In this document: positions 1 to 5,459 of the stretch, in pieces
Layout: each line of letters starts with the position of its first letter
Numbering within the stretch: position 1 is the stretch's first letter
Source: Candidatus Eiseniibacteriota bacterium
GTDB lineage: Bacteria > Eisenbacteria > RBG-16-71-46 > JAFGJU01
NCBI GenBank assembly: GCA_016928935.1
Contig: JAFGJU010000183.1
Location: 1-5,554 of the forward strand
DNA length: 5,554 nt
Direction: 5' to 3'
The notes under the pieces: generated by a model
What the model saw: only the letters and a program-made list of their open reading frames with translations
Database searches by the model: none
Told to the model about the DNA's origin: nothing
Position numbers and translations under genes: made by a program

Positions 1-1566
1 GTCACGATAGCATACAAGGACGTGCCGTACTGGATTCCGACAGAGGGGAGGGTCCGTGCAACAGGAGACACTCCCTTGCGCGCCGCCCGAAACCTGCACC
101 TCTACGGCCGCGTGACCGCGAGGCCGTCCGAGGAGGTCGAAATATCCTACCTTCTGGACAGGGACGCGGGTGAGAGCACGGTCACGGATTTCCAGGCGGC
201 ATACGTCACGTATGAACGCGAGGGGATTCTGTCGCGCGTGAGCGCGGGCGACCTCTCTGCGGAGTTCGGCCAGGGCCTCGTGCTGTGGGCCCCGAGCGGC
301 TTCTTCAGAGGCTACGAGACGGTGTCTCAGGCGGCCAGGGGGCCCGCGGGCGTCAGGGGCTACCGCTCGTCGGTCGAGAACGGGGCGCTCAGGGGAGTGC
401 ACGTCGGGTTGGCCCAGTCGTGGCTGTCGCTGGACGCGCTCCTCGCGCGCTCCGAGCTGGACGTCTACCTCAACGACGACGGCAGCGTCAGGCGACTGGC
501 CGATTCCGGCTATCACAGAGAGGACTGGGAGCTCGCGGGAAAAGACGCGCTGACGGAGGACCTCTTCGCCTTCCACGCGGCCGTGAAACAGTCGGACGCG
601 TTCAGGGTCGAGGCCACGTTCACGCGCTCCCGCTACGAGCCGGAGTTCTCCTCCGGCGACACCAGCTCACAGGGTTCGGACGCGCTGTATTACACCGGAG
701 ACGGCGTGTCGGTGGCCGGCCTCGGCGCAAACCTTTCGCTCCCGCAGGCGGACCTGTTCGGCGAGGCGGCAATGATGAGCGGCGGAGAGAAGGCCTTCCT
801 ACTGGGATGGGTATGCGACTTGAAGAGGGTCGAGGTGGCCACCGTGTTCAGGAGCTACGGCCGCCGGTACTACAACTTGAGGGCCTCCTCTTTCTCGGGA
901 GGGGACCCGTGGAACGAAAGGGGCGTGTACCTGGGGCTCAAGACCCGGGTGGCCGAATCCAAGTTCAACTTCTACGTGGACGGCGTCCAGCACCCGGGCC
1001 CCGCCTACGGCGAGAGCTTCCCCAAGTCAGGCTACGAGGCGGTCGCCTCAGTGGAGCGAAGGTACTCGAACGGCGTGACGACGAAGGTGAGGGGCAAGCT
1101 CACAAAACGCGAAGACTCCGTGGCCGACCCGCTCGACCCGTACGCCAGGAAGTCGGTGACGTCGACCAGGCAGACCTACTACGGCGACGTGAAGTGGAAC
1201 ACCGGGAAGCCGCTCTCCTTCGGGCTCCGGTACGGCAACGTCCGGGCCGACGGAGGCGAGAAGGGCTCCCTAGTGTTTGCGGGTTTCGCTTACCGCACGG
1301 AGGGGGTGGTGAGCCTAAAGGGCCGTGTGATATACTATGACACTTCGTCCTACGAGTCCCGCGTGTACGAATACGAGGACGACCTACCGGGCCGGGTGTC
1401 GCTCGACCCGCTGTGGGGCGAAGGCACGAGATGGTACGTACTGCTCGGAGTCCGCGGCAAGAAGCTCGGCGCCACCGCAAAGTTCGCGCAGAACCAGCCC
1501 GCTGACGCGAACGACGGAACGCGCGCCGGCTCCGAGCTCGGACTTCAGCTGGATTTTGCCTTTTGA
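1..1566 (+). CDS. C-terminal outer-membrane beta-barrel of a probable helix-hairpin-helix (ComEA-like) family protein, 5' partial
   Basis: The frame is open from the first base to the TGA at 1564-1566, giving 521 visible residues. GTG at 22 is the first possible start in the window, but no Shine-Dalgarno precedes it and no signal peptide follows, so the gene most likely begins upstream. Numbered from the first visible codon, diagnostic blocks are DRDAGE (about 53-58), GDLSAEFGQGLVLW (about 83-96), RGYRSSVENGALRG (about 119-132) and SGYHRED (about 169-175). From memory, this order matches the barrel-like region that follows ComEA-type helix-hairpin-helix repeats in many Bacteroidota-like proteins. 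The rest alternates short polar/aromatic strands and ends in LQLDFAF; a C-terminal Phe is usual for BAM-inserted outer-membrane barrels. The role is unknown: a DNA-uptake link is suggested only by the N-terminal domain of relatives, which is not visible here. It lies 23 bp before the aminotransferase. Alternative: a generic uncharacterised barrel or porin. Confidence 0.75.
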   Translation, partial: VTIAYKDVPYWIPTEGRVRATGDTPLRAARNLHLYGRVTARPSEEVEISYLLDRDAGESTVTDFQAAYVTYEREGILSRVSAGDLSAEFGQGLVLWAPSGFFRGYETVSQAARGPAGVRGYRSSVENGALRGVHVGLAQSWLSLDALLARSELDVYLNDDGSVRRLADSGYHREDWELAGKDALTEDLFAFHAAVKQSDAFRVEATFTRSRYEPEFSSGDTSSQGSDALYYTGDGVSVAGLGANLSLPQADLFGEAAMMSGGEKAFLLGWVCDLKRVEVATVFRSYGRRYYNLRASSFSGGDPWNERGVYLGLKTRVAESKFNFYVDGVQHPGPAYGESFPKSGYEAVASVERRYSNGVTTKVRGKLTKREDSVADPLDPYARKSVTSTRQTYYGDVKWNTGKPLSFGLRYGNVRADGGEKGSLVFAGFAYRTEGVVSLKGRVIYYDTSSYESRVYEYEDDLPGRVSLDPLWGEGTRWYVLLGVRGKKLGATAKFAQNQPADANDGTRAGSELGLQLDFAF

Positions 1567-1577
1567 CTTTTTTGCGA

Positions 1578-1583
1578 CGGAGG
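1578..1583 (+). promoter_or_regulatory. Shine-Dalgarno of the aminotransferase gene
   Basis: CGGAGG sits 6 bases before the ATG at 1590. This decides the start in favour of ATG 1590 over the in-frame TTG at 1563, which overlaps the stop codon of the upstream gene and has no comparable ribosome-binding site. Confidence 0.8.
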
Positions 1584-1589
1584 TCAGAC

Positions 1590-2768
1590 ATGTACGCGAA
1601 ACGCATGAAGAGGTTGGGCACGGAGACGGCCTTCGAGGTCCTCGCGAGAGCCAGGCAGCTCGAAGCCAAGGGAGTGAAGGTGGTGCATCTGGAGATCGGC
1701 GAGCCCGATTTCGACACTCCGGCGAACATCAAGAACGCCGCCATCGAGGCGCTCAAGGAAGGTTACACGCACTACAACCCGTCGGCCGGTCTTCCGGAGG
1801 TGAGGGCCACCATCGCCGCGTACATGACCAAAGACAGGGGCATACCCGTGAAGCCGGAAAACGTGGTCGTCGTGCCCGGCGCGAAGCCCACGCTCTTCTT
1901 CTGCGCGCTGGCCATTCTCGAAGAGGGGGACGAGGCGATATACCCCAACCCCGGTTTTCCCATCTACGAATCGGTCATCAGATTTTTGGGGGCCAAGGCG
2001 GTCCCCATAAAGCTTAGAGAGGAAAACGAGTTCAACCTGGACGTGGACGAGCTGGAGAAGAAGATAACCTCCAGGACCAGGCTCATAGTGCTCAACTCGC
2101 CGCACAACCCGACCGGCGGCGTGCTGCCCTACGACCAGTTGAAGCGCATCGCTGAGATGACGTACAAGAAGAACCTCTTTATACTGTCGGACGAGATCTA
2201 TTCGAAGATCATCTACGAAGGCAAGCACGCCAGCATAGCCGCGTTCCCCGGAATGCAGGAGAAGACGATAATACTCGACGGCTATTCGAAGACCTACGCC
2301 ATGACCGGCTGGCGCCTGGGGTACGGCGTAATGAACGAGACTCTGGCCAAGCACGTCGCCCGCCTTCAGACGAACTGCACTTCGTGCACGAACTCCTTCA
2401 TCCAGAGGGCTGGCATGAAGGCCCTGACCGACCCGCAGGACGAGCCCAAGAAGATGGTCGCGGAGTTCAAGCGTCGCAGGGACGTCATAGTGGACGAGGC
2501 CAACGCGATAAGGGGTTTCGAGTGCCTGAAGCCCCACGGTGCGTTCTACGTGTTCCCCAACGTCACCGGCACCGGTATCGATTCCGATGAGCTGGCCAGG
2601 CGACTGCTCGACGAGGCGGGAGTCGCGGTACTGTCGGGGACGGCCTTCGGTAAGTACGGAAAAGGCTACCTGAGGTTCTCGTACGCCAATTCAATCGAGA
2701 ACATCAAGGAAGGGCTGGCCAAAGTGAAGGATTACGTCGAGTCCCACGACAAGAAGGGCCGGCGTTAG
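1590..2768 (+). CDS. Pyridoxal-phosphate-dependent aminotransferase, class I/II (AspC-like, COG0436 type)
   Basis: Complete 392-aa cytoplasmic enzyme, the usual length for fold-type I aminotransferases. It should move an amino group between an amino acid and a 2-oxo acid through PLP. Visible landmarks are LEIGEPDF (34-41), the phosphate-side PGAKPT (96-101), PNPGFPIY (119-126), NPTGG with Asn173, the cofactor-binding Asp201 and Tyr204 in SDEIY, the Schiff-base Lys234 in SKTYAMTGWR, and the carboxylate-binding Arg362 in LRFSY. All catalytic positions are intact. The sequence belongs to the aspartate/aromatic-like subgroup often annotated as aspartate aminotransferase, but the substrate cannot be read from sequence alone (aspartate, alanine, aromatic or other), so no symbol is given. 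It starts 23 bp after the barrel gene on the same strand, so it is probably co-transcribed, and it is followed by a GC hairpin. The start is set by CGGAGG 6 bases upstream. Confidence 0.95.
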   Translation: MYAKRMKRLGTETAFEVLARARQLEAKGVKVVHLEIGEPDFDTPANIKNAAIEALKEGYTHYNPSAGLPEVRATIAAYMTKDRGIPVKPENVVVVPGAKPTLFFCALAILEEGDEAIYPNPGFPIYESVIRFLGAKAVPIKLREENEFNLDVDELEKKITSRTRLIVLNSPHNPTGGVLPYDQLKRIAEMTYKKNLFILSDEIYSKIIYEGKHASIAAFPGMQEKTIILDGYSKTYAMTGWRLGYGVMNETLAKHVARLQTNCTSCTNSFIQRAGMKALTDPQDEPKKMVAEFKRRRDVIVDEANAIRGFECLKPHGAFYVFPNVTGTGIDSDELARRLLDEAGVAVLSGTAFGKYGKGYLRFSYANSIENIKEGLAKVKDYVESHDKKGRR

Positions 2769-2791
2769 GAGTGTTCTTTAGCGGGGCGCCG

Positions 2792-2811
2792 GGGCGGGCG
2801 TTGGCCCGCCC
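2792..2811 (+). terminator. GC-rich hairpin after the aminotransferase, terminator-like without a U tract
   Basis: A perfect 8-bp stem, GGGCGGGC (2792-2799) pairing with GCCCGCCC (2804-2811), closes a 4-base GTTG loop. It begins 23 bases after the aminotransferase stop. Position and stability suggest a 3' end or transcript-stabilising hairpin. What follows (TCACGCCCC) is not T-rich, so a classic intrinsic terminator is not proven. Confidence 0.5.
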
Positions 2812-2830
2812 TCACGCCCCCTGAGCGGCG

Positions 2831-2853
2831 TCGGCCCTCCGACCGGGCGGCCG
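2831..2853. repeat. Short palindromic repeat, copy 1
   Basis: This 23-bp unit has the core TCCGACCGGGCGGCCG (2838-2853) and recurs at 2890-2913 with a single-base insertion. CGGCC at 2832-2836 can pair with GGCCG at 2849-2853, or GCCC with GGGC, so the unit can fold as a small hairpin. It resembles a REP-type extragenic palindrome, but only two copies are visible. Confidence 0.5.
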
Positions 2854-2889
2854 CAGGCTATGACACGAAATGTGGTGCTCTCCGGTGAC

Positions 2890-2913
2890 TCGGCCCGTCC
2901 GACCGGGCGGCCG
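2890..2913. repeat. Short palindromic repeat, copy 2
   Basis: A 24-bp near copy of 2831-2853 in the same orientation. The cores start exactly 60 bp apart, and the only difference is one extra G after TCGGCCC. GCCCG (2893-2897) pairs with CGGGC (2904-2908) around a 6-base loop. The bases between the copies show no further similarity, so this is a dispersed palindrome pair rather than a 60-bp tandem repeat. Confidence 0.5.
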
Positions 2914-3050
2914 GGGTCTCCTTGAAGGGGGTGGTGACAGACAGGCAACGGCGGTCCAATCCGGACGCAGTCGAGCTCGCAACAACCGCTTTCCAGCCGC
3001 ACGTTCTCGCAGCGACTCCTCAGAAGGCAATGGGTTTGTGATGGGATGAA
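2914..3050. other. Upstream region of the lamin-tail gene, no recognised element
   Basis: This is the remainder of the 297-bp spacer before the gene at 3066. I found no open frame with coding character, no tRNA, no recognised riboswitch core and no convincing -35/-10 pair. A promoter for the downstream gene presumably lies here, because the hairpin and repeats separate that gene from the aminotransferase. Confidence 0.4.
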
Positions 3051-3060
3051 GGGAGGAGGA
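3051..3060 (+). promoter_or_regulatory. Shine-Dalgarno of the lamin-tail protein gene
   Basis: The purine run GGGAGGAGGA contains two overlapping GGAGG-like cores, 6 and 9 bases before ATG 3066. It supports that start, which is immediately followed by a signal peptide. Confidence 0.8.
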
Positions 3061-3065
3061 AGAAG

Positions 3066-3698
3066 ATGAGACGCTTTGCCTTCACGATTCTGCATGTCTT
3101 GGTCGTGGTTCTTTTCCTGGCCCTGTCGGCGGGATTCTGCTCCGCCCAGCTAGTCATCAACGAAATACTGGCCTCTCCGTCAATCGACTGGAACGGAGAC
3201 GGGGGGTACACGTACCGTGACGACGAGTGGGTGGAGGTGTACAACAACACGGAGGGGCCGATCGTGCTCGATGGTTACCGCCTGGCCGACGCGGAGACGA
3301 CCTGGAGGTACGGCTTCAGCGGAGTGCTCCCGGCCAGAGGATACCTGGTTGTGTACGGGAGCGACTCCTACGCCTGGGAAAAGGCGCACGCCTATCCCGC
3401 GTACGGACTCAGCCTGAGCAACACCGGCGACGCGGTTCAGCTCTGGCAGTTCGTGGGCGTGGAAAGCGTTCAGGTCGGGTGCTATGCCTACGGCAAGAAT
3501 GCCGCCGGCACAGATCGGTCGGTTGGCCGGAAGCCCGACGGCGTGGAAGACTGGTACATATTCGACGCGCTCAACCCCTACACAGGCACGACGCCGCCCG
3601 TGGGCACAGGCTGTCCGCCGAGCCCGGGCACGGCCAACGGCTGCACCACGCCGGTTGAAGGTGAGACCTGGGGGCGCATAAAGACGCTGTTCAAGTGA
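3066..3698 (+). CDS. Secreted lamin-tail-domain (LTD) protein
   Basis: Complete 210-aa protein. Residues 1-27 form a classic Sec signal peptide: MRR, then a hydrophobic stretch, ending CSA before Gln28. The Cys at 25 is not in a good lipobox (Phe precedes it), so signal peptidase I cleavage is more likely than lipidation. Residues 28 to about 145 form a lamin-tail (Ig-like) domain: QLVINEILASP (28-38), DWNGDG, DEWVEVYN (53-60), LDGYRLADAETTWRY, GYLVVYGSD and LSLSNTGDAVQLW are its expected strands. Bacterial LTDs are extracellular and are often modules beside nucleases or adhesins. Here the domain stands nearly alone, followed by DRSVGRKPDG, FDALNPYTG and a Pro/Gly/Thr linker. The end, TPVEGETWGRIKTLFK (195-210), looks like a separate short tail. 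No catalytic domain is seen, so a binding or surface role is inferred. Transcription is probably independent, being set off by the upstream hairpin. Confidence 0.88.
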   Translation: MRRFAFTILHVLVVVLFLALSAGFCSAQLVINEILASPSIDWNGDGGYTYRDDEWVEVYNNTEGPIVLDGYRLADAETTWRYGFSGVLPARGYLVVYGSDSYAWEKAHAYPAYGLSLSNTGDAVQLWQFVGVESVQVGCYAYGKNAAGTDRSVGRKPDGVEDWYIFDALNPYTGTTPPVGTGCPPSPGTANGCTTPVEGETWGRIKTLFK

Positions 3699-3788
3699 CG
3701 CGGCGGGCTCGGTCGGGCGCGGTGCGACTCGAGATGACCCGGCCGGAGAGCCGCCGGTAGCCGCGTGTTGAGTGTTCATTGGTCCTGT

Positions 3789-3815
3789 CTGCGGCGCGCT
3801 GCGAGAGCGCCGCGG
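3789..3815. terminator. GC hairpin downstream of the lamin-tail gene
   Basis: A stem of 9 pairs including one G-U (3789-3797 with 3807-3815; core GCGGCGC/GCGCCGC) has a 9-base loop. It lies about 90 bases after the lamin-tail stop and is followed by CTGGAAAACGTGTTTG, which has no clear T run. It could mark the 3' end of that transcript, but distance and lack of a U tract keep confidence low. Confidence 0.3.
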
Positions 3816-3882
3816 CTGGAAAACGTGTTTGTCTGAGACCGCGATCGTGCAAAGCTCGGCCTTCGCAGGCGGGCGTGTATTC

Positions 3883-3906
3883 CGGATGCATCCCAAAGTT
3901 AGTGAT
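3883..3906 (+). repeat. Left terminal inverted repeat
   Basis: Left arm of the 195-bp element. Its last 12 bases (3895-3906, AAAGTTAGTGAT) are an exact reverse complement of 4054-4065. The bases GGATGCATCC (3884-3893) also form a perfect 10-bp palindrome on their own. Confidence 0.7.
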
Positions 3907-4053
3907 AGTCCTGCCACTCGATTTCTCGGATCTGTTTGGCGTCCCCGAACTTCCAGCTAGAGCGCGCTGTAGTCCAGAGAATAGGGGGAATGGCCAGGGG
4001 TTCTCGCACAACCACGCAACCGGCACAAAGTTGCGGCTAATCCGGAAAAAGCA

Positions 4054-4077
4054 ATCACTAACTTTTAGATGCTTCCG
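4054..4077 (-). repeat. Right terminal inverted repeat
   Basis: Right arm of the 195-bp element. It is the reverse complement of 3883-3906 except at three positions, all outside the perfect 12-bp core. A second nested pair, TTCCGGAT at 3880-3887 and ATCCGGAA at 4040-4047, lies close to the arms. Confidence 0.7.
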
Positions 4078-4140
4078 CCGTGGAGTACCGGGCGCTCACT
4101 CGTGCCCCGCCACGTCGCTGGCGCAGGCCTCGCCGGAGGC

Positions 4141-4160
4141 GCGCGTCTGGGCGCGTCTGG
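4141..4160. repeat. 10-bp tandem duplication
   Basis: GCGCGTCTGG occurs twice back to back. It is short, non-coding and probably replication slippage. Confidence 0.45.
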
Positions 4161-4225
4161 TTGAGTCGTAACAACGGGAGGTTCACGTGTGACTTGAAGG
4201 CGTGGCCAGGGCTCTTGAGAAGCGA

Positions 4226-4254
4226 GGGGGCAGTCCTTTCGCTGGTCTGCCCCC
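4226..4254 (-). terminator. Terminator-like hairpin after the leftward gene pair
   Basis: GGGGGCAG (4226-4233) pairs perfectly with CTGCCCCC (4247-4254) around a 13-base loop, with one more possible G-U pair outside. On the minus strand it starts 33 bases after the stop of the DNRLRE-like gene and is followed by TCGCTTCTC, which is mildly pyrimidine-rich but not a real U tract. Its place at the end of the leftward unit favours a terminator role. Confidence 0.45.
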
Positions 4255-4287
4255 CGAGGCCTACTATACTGCTCGAACTCTCTGGCG

Positions 4288-4821
4288 TCAGTACAGTATC
4301 GTCATCGTTGGTGTTCGCAGCTCATCTGGAGAGAAGTTCCCCAGAAACGGCCCCGACACCTTCACAATGATGCCGAAATTGCCCGATGGCTGCTTGAGCC
4401 AACCATTCGCGAAGTCGGTCACGTCAAGGTACACCGTCTTACCGGTCCCAGTTTCACTGGTCCCCAGAGCCGAGAGGGCACTGTCCCAATCACCGCCCGG
4501 ATTCTCCCACGGCATGCTCCATCCGACTGTTTCGTCACTCCACTCAGTGCTGACTGCGAACGCCTGAAACCACACGGCCCCTTCCTCAGCTTCGCAATCG
4601 GCCCGGAAAGATACGCAGGCAAAGTCCAGCGCCGAGCCCTCCAGGACCCGGGGCATGTCGAACCTGACAAGCAGTCGCGCCTCGTCGGAGTTCTGCGGGT
4701 GGGTAATCACAGCCATCTCTGCCGCCTCCGCCAGGAGCGTGCGAGCCGCGGCCCCGCCAGCGGCAAGACACAGACTGCCGACAGCCGCAGCCAGCAAGCA
4801 CATCAAAGGTCTCTTCTTCAT
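4288..4821 (-). CDS. Small secreted DNRLRE-like (beta-sandwich) protein
   Basis: 177-aa protein read leftward. Residues 1 to about 26 form a Sec signal peptide (MKKRPLMCLLAAA ... GGAAA). The rest resembles one DNRLRE/CBM96-type beta-sandwich, a module common in large extracellular proteins: ARLLVRFDMP (48-57), then V-STEWSDETVGW (90-101), VYLDVTDFANGWL (130-142), NFGIIVK (148-154) and a closing RTPTMTILY (169-177). These match the family pattern 'LLRFDLP ... W.E.TVTW ... LDVT..V..W ... NYGI ... RP.L.VTY'. ATG 4821 is preferred because GAAGGAG lies 9 bases upstream; ATG 4827, two codons earlier, is only 3 bases from it. Relatives are usually part of much longer proteins, so a stand-alone copy without a sorting tail is unusual. 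It follows the beta-helix gene by 35 bp and is probably co-transcribed. The function is presumably carbohydrate or surface binding, but that is not shown. Confidence 0.8.
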   Translation of the reverse strand: MKKRPLMCLLAAAVGSLCLAAGGAAARTLLAEAAEMAVITHPQNSDEARLLVRFDMPRVLEGSALDFACVSFRADCEAEEGAVWFQAFAVSTEWSDETVGWSMPWENPGGDWDSALSALGTSETGTGKTVYLDVTDFANGWLKQPSGNFGIIVKVSGPFLGNFSPDELRTPTMTILY

Positions 4822-4830
4822 GGTCATCGT

Positions 4831-4837
4831 CTCCTTC
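4831..4837 (-). promoter_or_regulatory. Shine-Dalgarno of the DNRLRE-like gene
   Basis: On the minus strand GAAGGAG lies 9 bases before ATG 4821 and 3 bases before ATG 4827. The spacing favours 4821. Confidence 0.65.
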
Positions 4838-4856
4838 AGTCGTCACACACCGGTAA

Positions 4857-5459
4857 CTACTTCAGAACCACGAGCTTCTTCGCCTGCCTGAAGTCACCGA
4901 TCGCGACGTCGTAGAAATAGACGCCCGAGGCTACGATCTCTCCCTGCTCGTTCCTTCCGTCCCAGACCGCCAGGTGTCGGCCTGCAGGCCTGGGCTCGTC
5001 CACCAGCACTCTCACCGAGCGGCCCATCAGGTCGTAGACTGCGATCCTGACGCGCGTCCCGGCGCTGCTCACCCCGTACTCGATAGTCGTCCGGGGATTG
5101 AACGGGTTCGGGTAGTTCTGGAAGGTGTAAGACGTTGACGGGGCAACTGTGACGTACGAGCGCATGGCTAGGGCGTAGGACGTGCCGGGGTCGGTCGAGT
5201 CCCAGGGACTATAGTCCACATCACCGTAGAACTTGTTGGACTTCGGACTGCCCGTTCCCCACCAGTTTAGTTCAGCAGGGAGCGTGTATTCGGTCAGATT
5301 GGCAACGTAGTAATTGAACCCCTGGCTTGGCACGATACGGTTGGAGCCCGAGTCGGGCGAGGCCCCGAGGTCCGGTATGGCGTAATCCACCGCTGTCACA
5401 CCGGTCCCCAGCAGCGTATCGAGCGTCGTGTAGCGAACCGTCGGCACGGCGTCGCCCAC
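4857..5459 (-). CDS. C-terminal part of a secreted beta-helix protein with FlgD-like/T9SS type A-like sorting domain (5' end lost or frameshifted)
   Basis: From GTG 5459 this reads 200 aa to the TAG at 4857-4859. Residues about 1-90 look like the last turns and cap of a right-handed parallel beta-helix protein: VPTVRYTTL, DLGASPDSGSNRI (30-42), ELNWWGTGSP (63-72) and FYGDVDYSPWDSTDP (77-91), the usual NWWGT-P ... VDY-PW capping signature. After a short linker, QNYPNPFNPRTTIEYGV (114-130), VRIAVYDLMGR (137-147), GRHLAVWDGRN (160-170) and ASGVYFY (177-183) form a FlgD-Ig-like/type IX-type C-terminal domain, ending KKLVVLK. Such domains direct secreted proteins to the cell surface in FCB bacteria. 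There is no signal peptide and no good Shine-Dalgarno before GTG 5459. The same frame stays open, with plausible beta-helix residues (RFIQCVGDAVP), up to a TGA at 5517-5519. The start is therefore almost certainly artificial: either the gene is broken or it carries a frameshift near 5460-5520. Confidence 0.8.
   Translation of the reverse strand: MGDAVPTVRYTTLDTLLGTGVTAVDYAIPDLGASPDSGSNRIVPSQGFNYYVANLTEYTLPAELNWWGTGSPKSNKFYGDVDYSPWDSTDPGTSYALAMRSYVTVAPSTSYTFQNYPNPFNPRTTIEYGVSSAGTRVRIAVYDLMGRSVRVLVDEPRPAGRHLAVWDGRNEQGEIVASGVYFYDVAIGDFRQAKKLVVLK

Larger units (their letters stand above)
3883..4077. mobile_element. MITE-like 195-bp non-autonomous element with 24-bp terminal inverted repeats
   Basis: Positions 3883-3906 and 4054-4077 are inverted copies matching at 21 of 24 positions. 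The inner 12 bases are perfect (AAAGTTAGTGAT and its complement ATCACTAACTTT), and the outer part shares CGGA-GCATC with mismatches at three sites. The 147-bp interior has no coding frame. The A/T-richer repeat cores stand out from the GC-rich surroundings. Small size, long terminal repeats, no transposase and an intergenic position fit a miniature inverted-repeat element or the collapsed remnant of an insertion sequence. No clean target-site duplication is visible: TTCCG occurs at 3880-3884 and 4073-4077 but overlaps the repeats. I cannot assign an IS family. Alternative: a long-range transcribed hairpin with a regulatory or structural role. Confidence 0.55.
3699..4287. other. 589-bp non-coding stretch between convergent genes
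   Basis: No credible protein gene lies here. The open frames on both strands lack ribosome-binding sites, have arbitrary composition (Arg/Pro/Ala-rich GC-frame artefacts) or run antisense into the gene at 4288. No tRNA or rRNA is recognised. The contents I can support are a hairpin at 3789-3815, the inverted-repeat element 3883-4077, a 10-bp tandem duplication at 4141-4160 and a terminator-like hairpin at 4226-4254. The GGGAGG near 4176 is followed by GTG TGA, so it starts nothing. Confidence 0.6.

Noticed and set aside
285..1340. A 351-codon open frame on the + strand inside the barrel gene
   Set aside because: Its translation is Arg/Gly-rich with no domain, and it overlaps a frame with clear family motifs. 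It is a GC-rich shadow frame.
1563..1589. TTG 1563 as an earlier start for the aminotransferase
   Set aside because: It overlaps the upstream stop codon, has no ribosome-binding site, and would add residues not typical of the family. ATG 1590 has CGGAGG at ideal spacing.
1584..2537. A 317-codon open frame antisense to the aminotransferase
   Set aside because: It mirrors a strongly coding gene with all catalytic residues, and shows no start signal or recognisable domain.
3739..3757. CCGGC/GCCGG short stem just after the lamin-tail gene as a terminator
   Set aside because: Only five pairs with a 9-base loop and no T run; expected by chance in GC-rich DNA.
3180..3917. A 245-codon minus-strand frame opposite the lamin-tail gene
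   Set aside because: No signal peptide, no motif, and composition typical of antisense GC-rich frames. The + strand gene is well supported.
3883..4077. CRISPR or riboswitch reading of the inverted-repeat region
   Set aside because: There are only two copies, inverted rather than direct, with no regular spacers. No downstream gene starts in an orientation that a riboswitch could control.
3779..4171. A 130-codon + strand frame across the intergenic region
   Set aside because: No Shine-Dalgarno, no domain, and it runs through both arms of the inverted-repeat element.
4176..4192. GGGAGG followed by GTG as a possible gene start
   Set aside because: The GTG is followed at once by a TGA stop codon.
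4202..4567. A + strand frame overlapping the 3' half of the DNRLRE-like gene
   Set aside because: Antisense to a gene with a signal peptide and family pattern; no ribosome-binding site.
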